A stretch of DNA of 56,447 nucleotides from contig NZ_BLJG01000029.1 in assembly GCF_009932375.1 (NCBI RefSeq), positions 1 to 56,447 of the forward strand. Reading direction: 5' to 3'. The translations under genes and the position numbers were made by a program. This stretch comes from Pseudomonas juntendi. GTDB taxonomy: Bacteria; Pseudomonadota; Gammaproteobacteria; Pseudomonadales; Pseudomonadaceae. Below the pieces are notes generated by a model. That model was not told where the DNA came from. It was given only the letters and a program-made list of their open reading frames with translations, and did no database searches. Position 1 is the stretch's first letter, and every line of letters starts with the position of its first letter. Positions 16,455 through 25,478 of this stretch are shown here, piece after piece.

Positions 16455-17407
16455 TGGCACGGACAACCTGGCAAACCTGGGCCAAGCGCGTATTGACGCT
16501 GGCGTTCCTGATCCTGATCCCTGTGCTGTTGTATCAATTGGCCCGCAACCTGGACTGGAACGAAGTGCGCCAGTCGCTGCTCGCCTACAAGCCTGGAACG
16601 CTGGTGATCGGCCTGGCAATTGCGGTGTGCAGTTACCTGACGTTCGCCAGCTACGACTTGCTGGCCCGCGCCTACACCGGTCATCAGCTGCCCGCCCGGC
16701 AAGTGCTGCCGGTCGCCTTCGTGTGCTACGCGTTCAACCTCAACTTCACCACCTGGGTCGGCGGGGTTGCCTTGCGCTACCGCCTGTATGGGCGCCTGGG
16801 GCTCGATACCCCCACCATCACGCGCATTCTCACGCTGGGCCTGCTCACCAACTGGATGGGCTACATGCTGCTGGCCGGCAGTGTGTTCGCCCTGGGTCTG
16901 GTCGAACTGCCGGGTAACTGGGCGGTGGGCACCACAGGGCTGCGCCTGATCGGCGTGCTGTTGCTGGCGATTACCGCGGCGTACCTGCTGGCCTGTGGCC
17001 TGGCCAAGAAGCGCACGTGGCGTTGGCGCGAGCACGAAGTCACTTTGCCAACCCTGCGCCTTGCGCTCTGCCAGGTAGCGCTGGGGGCCAGCAACTGGGC
17101 ATTGATGGCGCTGCTTATTTACTGGTTGCTGCCGGGCGACGCCTTCTACCCCGCGATCCTCGGGATCCTGTTGATCAGTTGCGTGGCAGGCGTGGTTGCA
17201 CATATCCCGGCGGGCCTGGGTGTGCTGGAAGCGGTGTTCCTCGCCCTGCTGCACGGGCAGATGGCGCAGGGCACGCTGGTAGCCGCGCTGTTGGGCTATC
17301 GCACCCTGTACTACCTGATACCGCTGGTGGTTGCGATCGTGACTTATCTGGTGCTTGAGAAGCGCGCCAAGGCCATGCGCCAGCGCGACAATTCGGTGCA
17401 AACCTGA
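16454..17407 (+). CDS. ybhN: YbhN/UPF0104 multi-pass membrane protein
   Basis: 317 residues. About eight hydrophobic segments can be seen, beginning with RVLTLAFLILIPVLLYQL. The family landmarks are FNLNFTTWVGGVALRYRLY, VAHIPAGLGVLEAVFLALL and YRTLYYLIPL. The family is related to lysylphosphatidylglycerol flippase domains. It is the last gene of the operon with ybhP and clsB, so a lipid-linked role in the inner membrane is likely. A GC-rich hairpin follows 28 bp after the stop. Confidence 0.87.
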   Translation: MARTTWQTWAKRVLTLAFLILIPVLLYQLARNLDWNEVRQSLLAYKPGTLVIGLAIAVCSYLTFASYDLLARAYTGHQLPARQVLPVAFVCYAFNLNFTTWVGGVALRYRLYGRLGLDTPTITRILTLGLLTNWMGYMLLAGSVFALGLVELPGNWAVGTTGLRLIGVLLLAITAAYLLACGLAKKRTWRWREHEVTLPTLRLALCQVALGASNWALMALLIYWLLPGDAFYPAILGILLISCVAGVVAHIPAGLGVLEAVFLALLHGQMAQGTLVAALLGYRTLYYLIPLVVAIVTYLVLEKRAKAMRQRDNSVQT

Positions 17408-17434
17408 TGGTGCGGGGCAGGCGCGCTTAACGTC

Positions 17435-17455
17435 GGCGCGGCCTGGTGCCGCGCC
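17435..17455. terminator. GC-rich hairpin between ybhN and the metallothionein gene
   Basis: GGCGCGGC (17435-17442) and GCCGCGCC (17448-17455) form an 8-bp perfect stem with a 5-nt loop between two convergent genes. No T tract on either side, so the terminator call is moderate. Confidence 0.6.
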
Positions 17456-17467
17456 AACAAGGCGACC

Positions 17468-17692
17468 TCAAGGGGAAATCGGGTCGCTCGCCGGGAAGGT
17501 CTCATCCAGCGCATTGTCTACGGCATTTTCGTCCGGTTTTTCGCTGCAATGGCAGGCTTGCATCCTGCAGCCCTCGCCATGGCTATGGCCGTTGGCGCAG
17601 GCCTCACAGCAATAGGCCTTGCCGTCACGCTGCAAGGCATTGGCATCCACGGTGCAGGAACAGTCGGTACAGGCACAACGTTGCTGATTCAT
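17468..17692 (-). CDS. bacterial metallothionein
   Basis: 74 residues with ten cysteines at 6, 8, 11, 13, 28, 29, 32, 42, 47 and 49, plus histidines at 36, 38 and 48 in GHSHGEGC and CHC. This matches the SmtA/BmtA zinc- and cadmium-binding fold (RCACTDCSC, YCCEACANG). The tail after residue 52 is acidic and probably disordered. GAGGAG precedes the ATG, and the start overlaps the stop of the upstream acidic-protein gene (ATGA). It sequesters Zn/Cd in the cytoplasm. No SmtB-type repressor is adjacent. Confidence 0.92.
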   Translation of the reverse strand: MNQQRCACTDCSCTVDANALQRDGKAYCCEACANGHSHGEGCRMQACHCSEKPDENAVDNALDETFPASDPISP

Positions 17693-18153
17693 GATCTGCT
17701 CTCCTCGTCATCGATCACATCATCGGTCCAGGGTTCCCCATCAAGCGGCGCGGAACGTGCCAGTTCGGCTTCATCCAGCCCAAAGCCGCCACCGATTTCG
17801 TCGGCATCCACTTCGCGCAGGTCCATGTCAGCCGGGCCGTCGCCGCCGCCGGGCTCGTGGGGGTCACGGGCGCCGGTTTCATCCAGCAGCGTATCCGGGC
17901 TCAGGTCGTCGTAGGTGACGTTGTCTTCATGCAGGCTGTCGCTCAGCGCTTCGCCACCCGTCATGCCGCTTTCGGCAACACGCTCTGGTGGGAATTCGCG
18001 CTCGATCTCGCTCGCCGGGCGCTCGTCTCCTACCCGCCCCTGGCGTTCGTCCAGGCGCTCATCGAAGTCCAGTTCGTGCACGCTGCCCATGCGGTCCTCG
18101 GTGTCGTCGATCTCGGTTGGGGTGTAGGGCTTAGGATCTTCTGTTCGGGCCAT
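17689..18153 (-). CDS. acidic protein annotated in pseudomonads as HPr-related
   Basis: 154 residues, extremely rich in Asp and Glu, with EDPKPYTPTEIDDTEDRMGS at the start and GGGDGPADMDLREVDADEIG later. It is probably unfolded or metal-binding. I recall near-identical Pseudomonas proteins labelled phosphotransferase system HPr-related, but no HPr active-site histidine motif is visible, so that label is doubtful. It is first in a two-gene operon with the metallothionein and is divergent from ligD. Confidence 0.7.
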   Translation of the reverse strand: MARTEDPKPYTPTEIDDTEDRMGSVHELDFDERLDERQGRVGDERPASEIEREFPPERVAESGMTGGEALSDSLHEDNVTYDDLSPDTLLDETGARDPHEPGGGDGPADMDLREVDADEIGGGFGLDEAELARSAPLDGEPWTDDVIDDEESRS

Positions 18154-18281
18154 GTACGTTCTCCGTCAGTTGGCTGCATTCGGTCGACTGCATCCGGTGG
18201 CCGAAGATTCAGAGTTTTTTGAACTCCCTGCCTGCCCGGCGCCTCCCACCTCTACAGAGTGCGATTTGCCCGGAGCCGGAC

Positions 18282-20783
18282 ATGGCCAAGCCCCTGCAGG
18301 AATACGCGCGCAAGCGCGACTTCAACGCAACGCCCGAGCCCAGTGGCAAACGCAGCCGTGGCAAAAAAGCCCATGCGCTGCAGTTCTGCATTCAGAAACA
18401 CGACGCCAGCCACCTGCATTACGATTTCCGCCTGGAGTTGGGCGGTACGTTGAAGAGCTGGGCGATCCCCAAAGGCCCGTCGCTGGACCCGAAAGTGCGC
18501 CGCCTGGCCGTGCACGTCGAGGACCACCCGCTGGACTATGCCGATTTCGAGGGCCACATCCCTGAAGGCCACTACGGGGCTGGCGATGTCATCGTCTGGG
18601 ATCGCGGTATCTGGGAGCCGGAGGGCGACGCCCATGAGGGCTATGCCAAGGGCAAGCTCAAGTTTCGGTTGCAAGGCGAAAAACTGTCGGGGGTGTGGAA
18701 CCTGTTCCGCACCCACCTGGCGGGCAAGAAAGAACAATGGATGCTGGTCAAATCCCACGATGCCCAGGGCCGTAGCGAAGCCGAGTACAGCATCGTCGAC
18801 GCGCAGCCCGACAGTGTGCTCAGTGACCGCACCCTGATCCCCCGCAAGCCGGCAGCCAAGCAAGCCGCCGCCAAGCCGCGGGCTACCCGCAAGCGCCCCG
18901 GCAAGGTTCGCCAAGCCGCATTGCCGAACCAGTTGCAGCCACAGCTGGCCACCTTGGTGGACACGCCGCCCCAGGGCGACTGGCGCTATGAAGTCAAGTT
19001 CGATGGCTATCGCATCCTGGCTCGTATCGACGGCGACGATGTGCGGCTGTTCACCCGCAACGGCCATGACTGGAGCAGCAAGATGCCCCGCCAAGTCGCA
19101 GCATTGCGCGCCCTGGGCATCGATTCGGCCTGGCTGGATGGCGAAATGGTAGTGGCTGACGAAAATGGCGCAGCGGACTTCCAGGCGTTACAGAACGCCT
19201 TCGACACCGAGCAGGACGAGCACATCACTTACTACGTATTCGACCTGCCCTTTCTGGGTGGCCAGGACCTGCGTCACGCACCGCTACAGGATCGCCGCGA
19301 AACGCTGAAAACCCTCCTCGATCACGACGCGTCAGACGTACTCAAATATTCCGCCGACTTCGACGAACCGGTCGACGCCCTGCTGGCCAGCGCCTGCCGA
19401 CTGGAACTCGAAGGGCTGATCGGTAAACGTGCGGGCAGCCCCTACAGCGGCCGCCGCAGCGCGGACTGGATCAAGCTCAAATGCAAGCGCCGCCAGGAGT
19501 TCGTGCTGGTTGGCTACACCGACCCCAAAGGCAGCCGCAGCGGCTTCGGGGCCCTGCTGCTGGCCCTGCACGACCCGGACAGTGGCGAGTTGCGCTATGC
19601 CGGCAAGGTCGGTACCGGCTTCACGGCTGCCACCCTTGCCAGCATCCATGCCCGCCTGCAACCACTGGAAATTGCCAGGCCCGCCGTGGCCCGCCCGCCC
19701 AGTGGCGCAGAAGCCCGCGGTGTGCACTGGCTGAACCCGCAGCTGCTGGCTGAAGTGGCGTATGCCCAGATGACCCGGGACGGCATTGTGCGCCATTCGG
19801 TCTTCCATGGCCTGCGCGATGACAAGCCCGCCACCGCCATCGACCTGGAACGCCCCATGCCCACCAACACCACGCCCCGCCGCAAACGCGGCAAAGCAGC
19901 GCCGCTTTCGGAGGACCTGCACCTTACCCACCCTGACCGGGTGATCGACCCTACCACGGGCGTGACCAAGCGCGATGTGGCCGAGTATTACGCCGCCGTC
20001 AGCCAGTGGTTGCTACCCCAGATCCAGCACCGCCCGGTGGCATTGGTGCGCGCACCCGATGGCCTGGCCGGTGAGCTTTTCTTCCAGAAGAACGCCAGCC
20101 AGCTGCACCTGCCCAATGTGCTCGAATACGACAAGGCCCAGGCCGGCCAGGCGGCCATGGTCATCAACCGCGCCGATACCCTGCTGGGCGCGGTGCAGAT
20201 GAACATGCTCGAGCTGCACAGCTGGAACGCCACTGACAAGGACTTCGACAAGCCCGACCGCTTCGTGCTCGACCTCGACCCTGACCCCGCGCTGCCCTGG
20301 AAGGCCATGCTGGAAGCCACTCAACTCACCCTCACCCTGCTCGACGAGCTTGGCCTGAAAGTGTTCCTCAAGACCAGCGGCGGCAAGGGCATACACCTGG
20401 TGGTGCCGCTGACCCGCCGCGCGGGTTGGGACGAGGTCAAGGCCTTCAGCCATGCCATCGTCGAGTACCTGGCCAAGCTGTTCCCCGACCGCCTCAGCGC
20501 GGTATCAGGGCCCAAGAACCGCATCGGGCGCATCTTCATCGACTATCTGCGCAACGCCAGGGGGGCAACAACCGCGTGTGCCTATTCCCTGCGTGCACGG
20601 GAAGGCCTGCCGGTGTCGGTACCCATCTGGCGTGAGGAACTGGCCACGCTCAAGGCCGCCAACCAATGGAACATCGCCAACCTGCCCGCGCGCCTGGCAG
20701 AGGTCGACGACCCGTGGGCGGACCTGGGCAAGGTCCGCCAGTCCATTACGGCGCGCATGCGCAAACAGCTGGGGCTTGCCTAG
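18282..20783 (+). CDS. ligD: ATP-dependent DNA ligase D
   Basis: 833 residues from the ATG at 18282 (GGAG 6 bp upstream); a further-upstream in-frame ATG at 18219 is unlikely. Domain order is the Pseudomonas type: 3'-phosphoesterase (about 10-180; HDASHLHYDFRLELGG, EGHYGAGDVIVWD), ligase (about 230-525; adenylated Lys239 in VKFDGYR, LEGLIGKRAGSPY) and polymerase/primase (about 555-833; VLDLDPDPALPW with the metal-binding aspartates). A basic linker near 185-215 joins the first two domains. It repairs double-strand breaks with Ku, encoded 3.1 kb downstream. The next gene starts 25 bp later, so read-through into the four-gene cassette is possible. Confidence 0.95.
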   Translation: MAKPLQEYARKRDFNATPEPSGKRSRGKKAHALQFCIQKHDASHLHYDFRLELGGTLKSWAIPKGPSLDPKVRRLAVHVEDHPLDYADFEGHIPEGHYGAGDVIVWDRGIWEPEGDAHEGYAKGKLKFRLQGEKLSGVWNLFRTHLAGKKEQWMLVKSHDAQGRSEAEYSIVDAQPDSVLSDRTLIPRKPAAKQAAAKPRATRKRPGKVRQAALPNQLQPQLATLVDTPPQGDWRYEVKFDGYRILARIDGDDVRLFTRNGHDWSSKMPRQVAALRALGIDSAWLDGEMVVADENGAADFQALQNAFDTEQDEHITYYVFDLPFLGGQDLRHAPLQDRRETLKTLLDHDASDVLKYSADFDEPVDALLASACRLELEGLIGKRAGSPYSGRRSADWIKLKCKRRQEFVLVGYTDPKGSRSGFGALLLALHDPDSGELRYAGKVGTGFTAATLASIHARLQPLEIARPAVARPPSGAEARGVHWLNPQLLAEVAYAQMTRDGIVRHSVFHGLRDDKPATAIDLERPMPTNTTPRRKRGKAAPLSEDLHLTHPDRVIDPTTGVTKRDVAEYYAAVSQWLLPQIQHRPVALVRAPDGLAGELFFQKNASQLHLPNVLEYDKAQAGQAAMVINRADTLLGAVQMNMLELHSWNATDKDFDKPDRFVLDLDPDPALPWKAMLEATQLTLTLLDELGLKVFLKTSGGKGIHLVVPLTRRAGWDEVKAFSHAIVEYLAKLFPDRLSAVSGPKNRIGRIFIDYLRNARGATTACAYSLRAREGLPVSVPIWREELATLKAANQWNIANLPARLAEVDDPWADLGKVRQSITARMRKQLGLA

Positions 20784-20808
20784 TGGCCACGCATCAGGAG
20801 ACCCGCCC

Positions 20809-21852
20809 ATGAGCATCGTCCAGGACTTCAACCTGACCCGTTTCGACCGCCTACTGCGTACATTTGGTGATCGTCAGCAACCCCTCAACCTCGACACTCA
20901 GTTGCCTCAGCTGATGCAGGCGCTGCAGGCCGACCACCTGGACCTGCTGCCGTTGCCAGGCCAGGGCAATACCTTGCGCCGTTGGCAGACGTTGGCCCGC
21001 GTGGCGGGTTGCGACCTGGCCCTGGCCAAACTGTACGAAGGCCACACCGATGCCCTGGCGATTCTGGCGGAGTGCGCAGCTGCACACTACGTGGCAGAAG
21101 GCATTTGGGGCGTGTGGGCCGCCGAGCCACCTGATGCCCGCGCGGTCATAACCTCCCGCGACGGCGACAGGGTACGTTTGCAAGGCACCAAAGCCTGGTG
21201 TTCCGGGGCGTTGCAGATCGACCGGGCATTGCTCACCGCCTGGGATGAGCAGGGTCAGCAGCAGTTGGTCGCCATCGAACTGTCGCAGCCTGACCAGGGG
21301 CTGAACATCGAGCATTGGCAAGCCGTGGGCATGGCTACCACGGCCAGCGTCGAGGTCACCTTCGACAACACCCCGGCAACGCTGATCGGCAAACCTGGCC
21401 AGTACCTGGCGCGCCCTGGTTTCTGGCACGGCGGCGGCGGTATCGCCGCGTGCTGGTATGGTGCGGCCGAGGCCCTGGCCGATTACCTGCGCGAGTATTG
21501 CCGCAAGCCGCGGCCCGACCCGCATGCCGATGCCCACCTCGGGGCGGTGGACGCCGCTTTGTATGGTGCGCGTGCGGCGCTGCGTGAATGCGCCGCCTGG
21601 ATCGACCGGCAGCCGGGTGCAGATGCCAGTTTTGAAGTGCGGCGCACCCGCGCCCAGGTCGAGCAGGCCGTGGACCAGGTCATCAGCCATGTCGGGCGGG
21701 CGCTGGGTGCCACACCGTTCTGCCGCAACAGCCACTTCGCCCGTTTGAGCGCCGATTTACCGGTGTATCTGCGCCAAAGCCACGCGGAGCGTGACCTGGC
21801 AGCGCTGGGCCAACAGCTGGCGCAGGTGCCGGCAGGAGCGTGGCAGCTATGA
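20809..21852 (+). CDS. acyl-CoA dehydrogenase-like protein
   Basis: 347 residues from the ATG at 20809 (AGGAG upstream). It resembles acyl-CoA dehydrogenases but is shorter than the usual 380. A helical N-terminal region includes RVAGCDLALAKLYEGHTDAL. A middle beta region has LQGTKAWCSGALQIDRAL in the FAD-contact position, and a helical C-terminal part follows. The catalytic glutamate of the family cannot be placed with confidence. First of four overlapping genes, with PIG-L deacetylase next (ATGA overlap). The substrate is unknown. Confidence 0.75.
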   Translation: MSIVQDFNLTRFDRLLRTFGDRQQPLNLDTQLPQLMQALQADHLDLLPLPGQGNTLRRWQTLARVAGCDLALAKLYEGHTDALAILAECAAAHYVAEGIWGVWAAEPPDARAVITSRDGDRVRLQGTKAWCSGALQIDRALLTAWDEQGQQQLVAIELSQPDQGLNIEHWQAVGMATTASVEVTFDNTPATLIGKPGQYLARPGFWHGGGGIAACWYGAAEALADYLREYCRKPRPDPHADAHLGAVDAALYGARAALRECAAWIDRQPGADASFEVRRTRAQVEQAVDQVISHVGRALGATPFCRNSHFARLSADLPVYLRQSHAERDLAALGQQLAQVPAGAWQL

Positions 21853-22604
21853 GTGAGAACTTGATCCAGGCCAGCAGCGGCACCCCTTGGGCCGACTGGC
21901 AGCAGGCGGCACACCTGGCCCGCGCCACATGGCTCGACCCCGCCCGGCTCTGCCCGCCTGGGCGCCGCCTGGTGATGATTGCGCCCCACCCGGATGATGA
22001 AATCCTCATGGCAGGCGGCCTGCTGAGCAGCTTCAAAGGCCGTGAAGCCGACCTGATGCTGATTTCCGCAACCGATGGTGAAGGCAGCCACCCTGGCTCA
22101 ACCCAGTGGAGCGAGCATCGCCTGCGTCGCCAACGCCCCCAGGAAAGTCGCCTGGCATTGCAGCAGCTTGACCTGGACCCGAACCGCGTGGACTGGCGCC
22201 GGCTCAACCTCAAGGACGGCCAATTGCCGCGAGAGGAAGCGTTCCTGGTCAGCCATCTGACTCAATTGTTGCGCCCGGACGACCTGTTGATGGCTACCTG
22301 GCGCAATGACGGTCATTGCGACCACGAGGCCGTCGGGCGCGCCGCCGCCCACGCGGCACTGGCGCGGCAAGTGCAACTGGCCGAGGTCCCGGTCTGGGCC
22401 TGGCACTGGGCGCAACCCGACGACCCTCGCCTGCCCTGGCCCCGTGCCCACCGCCTGCAGCTGGATGAAGCCCGGTTGGCGCGCAAGCGCAAGGCCCTCG
22501 CCGCCCATGCCAGCCAGTTGCAGGCAGACGGTGAGCGGCCGCCGGTGCTACCGGCAAACCTGCTGGATTGCCTGCTGCAACCTTTCGAACTGGTGTTCCT
22601 TTGA
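21849..22604 (+). CDS. PIG-L/LmbE family deacetylase
   Basis: 251 residues from the ATG overlapping the previous stop. The metal-binding motif is clear: MIAPHPDDEILMAGGLL near residue 42, then ATDGEGSHPG, and the second histidine pair in NDGHCDHEAVGRA. The family hydrolyses N-acetyl groups from sugars such as GlcNAc-inositol or GlcNAc-lipids. Its place beside a methyltransferase and a glycosyltransferase suggests a glycoconjugate substrate, which is inference. Cytoplasmic, no signal peptide. Confidence 0.87.
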   Translation: MSENLIQASSGTPWADWQQAAHLARATWLDPARLCPPGRRLVMIAPHPDDEILMAGGLLSSFKGREADLMLISATDGEGSHPGSTQWSEHRLRRQRPQESRLALQQLDLDPNRVDWRRLNLKDGQLPREEAFLVSHLTQLLRPDDLLMATWRNDGHCDHEAVGRAAAHAALARQVQLAEVPVWAWHWAQPDDPRLPWPRAHRLQLDEARLARKRKALAAHASQLQADGERPPVLPANLLDCLLQPFELVFL

Positions 22605-22615
22605 CTGGAGTTGTC

Positions 22616-23215
22616 ATGAGCCTCGATCCACAGTATTTCGCCGACTTGTATGCGACCAATGAAGACCCGTGGGCTTTTCGCACCCGTTGGTACGAGAAGC
22701 GCAAGCGCGAGCTGGTCATGGCCAGCCTGCCCCGTCAATGCTACCAGCGGGTATTCGAGCCAGCCTGCGCCAACGGCGAGTTAAGTGCACTGCTGGCCGA
22801 ACGCAGCGGGGAACTGCTATGCCAGGACCTCGACCCCACCGCCGTGGGGCTGGCCCGCGAACGCTTGGCTCAGGTGCACAATGCGTCTGTGGAACTGGCG
22901 CGGCTCCCGGCAGACTGGCCTGGTGGGCGCTTCGACCTGATCGTGCTGAGCGAGGTGGGCTACTACCTGGACCCCACCGACTGGCTGCAAGTCATCGAAC
23001 AAGCGGTCGCCAGCCTGTCTTACGACGGCGGCCTGCTGGCATGCCACTGGAAGCACCCCATTGTCGGTTGCCCGCAGGATGGGCGTGAAGTGCATCGCAT
23101 GCTGGCCCGCCACCTGCCCCTCTACAAGCAGTTCCAGCATGATGAAGCGGACTTCGTGCTCGAGTACTGGTCAGCCCAGCCCAGTGTGGTCGACCTTGAC
23201 GAGACTTGCCCATGA
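22616..23215 (+). CDS. SAM-dependent methyltransferase (NodS-like)
   Basis: 199 residues, with GGAG just ahead of the ATG at 22616. It opens with YFADLYATNEDPWAFRTRWY, the N-terminal signature of NodS-type methyltransferases. A glycine-poor motif I follows (VFEPACANGELSALLAE), then CQDLDPTAVGLARERL and FDLIVLSEVGYYL. NodS methylates an amino sugar freed by a deacetylase, so pairing with PIG-L makes an amino-group methylation plausible, but this is inference. The stop overlaps the next start (ATGA at 23212). Confidence 0.82.
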   Translation: MSLDPQYFADLYATNEDPWAFRTRWYEKRKRELVMASLPRQCYQRVFEPACANGELSALLAERSGELLCQDLDPTAVGLARERLAQVHNASVELARLPADWPGGRFDLIVLSEVGYYLDPTDWLQVIEQAVASLSYDGGLLACHWKHPIVGCPQDGREVHRMLARHLPLYKQFQHDEADFVLEYWSAQPSVVDLDETCP

Positions 23216-23871
23216 TCGCCGTCGTGATTCCGGCCCACAACGAAGCCCGCCGCCTCGGCCGTTGCCTGCGTGCGGTGCTGATTGCCGCCGTGCAGGCACA
23301 GCAGGCTGGCCATCGGGTCGAGGTGCTGGTCGTGCTCGACCGCTGCAGCGATGGCAGCGCCGCCGTGGCGCGGCGTTTTGGTGTGCAGGTGCTGGAGGTG
23401 GAGGCTGGCAGTGTTGGTATGGCCCGGCGGGTGGGCGCGGCGCACATGGTCGACCGTGGTGCGCGGTGGCTGGCCTGTACCGATGCCGACAGCCGGGTAC
23501 CGGGGCACTGGTTGTTGTCGCAGCTGGCCTGCAGTGCCGAGGTTGTCTGTGGCACGGTACACGTCGAATACTGGCAGCCGTGGCAGACGGCGGCCCTGCG
23601 GCAGCTCTATCAAAGCCGTTACGAGCAGCGCGAGGGGCACCGGCACATTCATGGCGCCAACCTGGGCGTGTGCGCCGACGCCTATTCACGGGTCGGCGGC
23701 TTCCAACCCTTGGCGGCCCATGAAGATGTGCAACTGGTCAGCGACCTGCAAGCCAGTGGCGCGCAGATCGTCTGGACGGCCAGGCACAGCGTGGCCACCA
23801 GCAGCCGCCGCGACAGCCGCGCCCGGGAAGGCTTTGGCGATTATCTGGCGGGGCTGCAGGCTCTGGTTTGA
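23212..23871 (+). CDS. family 2 glycosyltransferase
   Basis: 219 residues from the ATG at 23212. It has the GT2 opening VVIPAHNEARRLGRCLRAV, DRCSDGS, the metal/nucleotide DxD-like ACTDADSRVP and the acceptor-side HGANLGVCADAYSRVGGF with HEDVQL. No C-terminal membrane helices, so it acts in the cytoplasm. Last of the four-gene cassette; its stop lies inside the hairpin shared with ku. Confidence 0.85.
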   Translation: MIAVVIPAHNEARRLGRCLRAVLIAAVQAQQAGHRVEVLVVLDRCSDGSAAVARRFGVQVLEVEAGSVGMARRVGAAHMVDRGARWLACTDADSRVPGHWLLSQLACSAEVVCGTVHVEYWQPWQTAALRQLYQSRYEQREGHRHIHGANLGVCADAYSRVGGFQPLAAHEDVQLVSDLQASGAQIVWTARHSVATSSRRDSRAREGFGDYLAGLQALV

Positions 23872-23894
23872 GCGAAGCGCTGCGGGGCTTCGCT
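23871..23894. terminator. bidirectional hairpin between GT2 gene and ku
   Basis: AGCGAAGC (23871-23878) pairs with GCTTCGCT (23887-23894). It begins on the last base of the glycosyltransferase gene and ends on the last base of the ku stop, so the two convergent genes share one compact hairpin. No long T tract. Confidence 0.6.
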
Positions 23895-24715
23895 CAGGAG
23901 GCCTTGCGCGGCTTCTTCGCCGGCTTCTTGCCGCCGAGGCTGCGTTTCAGCAGCTCGGTAAGGTCGAGGATGTCCGCACCTTTCTCGGCGCTGGCGGCCT
24001 TGCCTTTCTCGACTGTAGCGATCTTGCCTTTGCTGGCCTTTTCTTCCACCAGGTCCAGAATGGTCTGGCGGAAGGCGTCATGGTAGTCCTCGGGCTTCCA
24101 CGGCCCGCTCATGTCTTCGACCAGTCGCTTGGCCATGTCCAGTTCGCGCTTGTCGACCTTGGTATCGGTCACACTGCTGTCCAGCTCCAGGGTCTCAAGG
24201 CCGCGCACTTCCTCGGGCCAGCGCAAAGTGATCATCACCAGCGCGTCATCCAGAGGGCGCAGCAGCGCCAGGTGCTGGCGGGTGTGCAGCACCACCGTGG
24301 CCAGCGCCACCTTGCCGGTTTTTTCCAGCGTCTCGCGCAGCAATGCATAGACTTTGCCGCCGCGCCGGTCGGGGGTGAGGTAATACGGGGTATCGAAGTG
24401 CTGCAGGGGTATTTCGCCAGCTTCGACAAAGGAGAAGATATCGATCGTCTGGGTGGCTTCAGGGCGAGCCTTGCGGATTTCCTCCTCGCTGATCACCACA
24501 TAGCGGCCCTTTTCATACTCCACGCCTTTGACGATGTTGTCCTTGTCGATTTCCTTGCCGGTGACCTTGTTCACGCGCTTGTAGCCCACAGGCTCCATGC
24601 TGCGCTTGTCCAACCAGTCGAAGTCTACCCGTTCGGTGCGCACCGCAGTGTTGAGGGCCACAGGGATATGCACGAGCCCGAAGCTGATAGCGCCTTTCCA
24701 GATTGCCCGAGCCAT
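23894..24715 (-). CDS. ku: non-homologous end-joining protein Ku
   Basis: 273 residues from the ATG at 24715 (GGAG upstream); an upstream in-frame start at 24874 would add improbable sequence. It begins ARAIWKGAISFGLVHIPVAL, the invariant bacterial Ku N-terminus. The beta-barrel core follows (EEEIRKARPEATQTIDIF, HFDTPYYL). The C-terminus is lysine-rich (KRSLGGKKPAKKPRKAS), typical of tails that modulate DNA threading. It forms a homodimer that rings DNA ends and recruits LigD, encoded on the opposite strand. Confidence 0.95.
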   Translation of the reverse strand: MARAIWKGAISFGLVHIPVALNTAVRTERVDFDWLDKRSMEPVGYKRVNKVTGKEIDKDNIVKGVEYEKGRYVVISEEEIRKARPEATQTIDIFSFVEAGEIPLQHFDTPYYLTPDRRGGKVYALLRETLEKTGKVALATVVLHTRQHLALLRPLDDALVMITLRWPEEVRGLETLELDSSVTDTKVDKRELDMAKRLVEDMSGPWKPEDYHDAFRQTILDLVEEKASKGKIATVEKGKAASAEKGADILDLTELLKRSLGGKKPAKKPRKAS

Positions 24716-24810
24716 GACACTGCTCCAAAATTGGCTGCCGATACCAACAGTGACTGCACCGGGTGGCGAAGGTTTAATGGCATTGCCCCACGGCCACCAA
24801 TGGCCGGCAA

Positions 24811-25398
24811 TCAGACCGCGTTGAACAGCACATGCTTGAACGCTTCGGCCGCCAGGTGAACCTGTACGGCCCAATCACCGGCAGCCTCGCTGCCCGCGTC
24901 ATCGGAGATGTACTTCAGGCACACGAACGGAATATCTTCGCTGCGGGCGATCAAGGCCAGCACGTAGGCTTCCATGTCGACCACATCGTAAGGCGCATCG
25001 CCGTGCTGGGTTTCGAAGCTGTCGCCACTGCCGCAGGTTTCCAGCGCCAGGCCGGGTATGGCCGCACCGTGTTCGAGTAGCACCGGGGTATTCGCCAGTG
25101 GCGTCTCGTAACGGGCGAAACCCAACGGCGTCACGTCCATGTCGCGCTGCACGAAACGGTTGCAGCACACGACAGCGCCTTTACCGTGGCGCTGGCTGCC
25201 AGCAGAACCCAGGTTGACGATCAGCCTGGGGCGGCGCGCAGCGATAGCCTTGGTGAGGGCGATAGCAGCGTTGACCTTGCCGATACCGGTGAACACGGTG
25301 TTCATTTCGCGGAACACCTCGCCCGCTTCGGCTTCAAGGGCGAAGACGAACAACGTGTCATCCAGGGAGATATCAGGGAATAGCGTGGTCAGCATCAT
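24811..25398 (-). CDS. purine nucleosidase/phosphorylase-superfamily protein
   Basis: 195 residues from the first of two adjacent ATGs (25398); the ribosome site is weak. It has the nucleoside phosphorylase superfamily features FALEAEAGEVF, FTGIGKVNAAIALT, LIVNLGSAGS and VVDMEAYVLALIA, whose Met-Glu contacts ribose, and KYISDDAG. It resembles MTA/SAH nucleosidase (MtnN-like) but is shorter than the 230-residue enzyme. Probably hydrolyses a nucleoside such as methylthioadenosine. Stands alone, downstream of ku on the same strand but 95 bp away. Confidence 0.8.
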   Translation of the reverse strand: MMLTTLFPDISLDDTLFVFALEAEAGEVFREMNTVFTGIGKVNAAIALTKAIAARRPRLIVNLGSAGSQRHGKGAVVCCNRFVQRDMDVTPLGFARYETPLANTPVLLEHGAAIPGLALETCGSGDSFETQHGDAPYDVVDMEAYVLALIARSEDIPFVCLKYISDDAGSEAAGDWAVQVHLAAEAFKHVLFNAV

Positions 25399-25478
25399 GG
25401 CGCGGGTGGTCCGTGTGGCGGCAGGGGGCGCGCCATTGTCGGGCAACCCCGGCCAATTGCAAGTGCGCCGTAACACTT

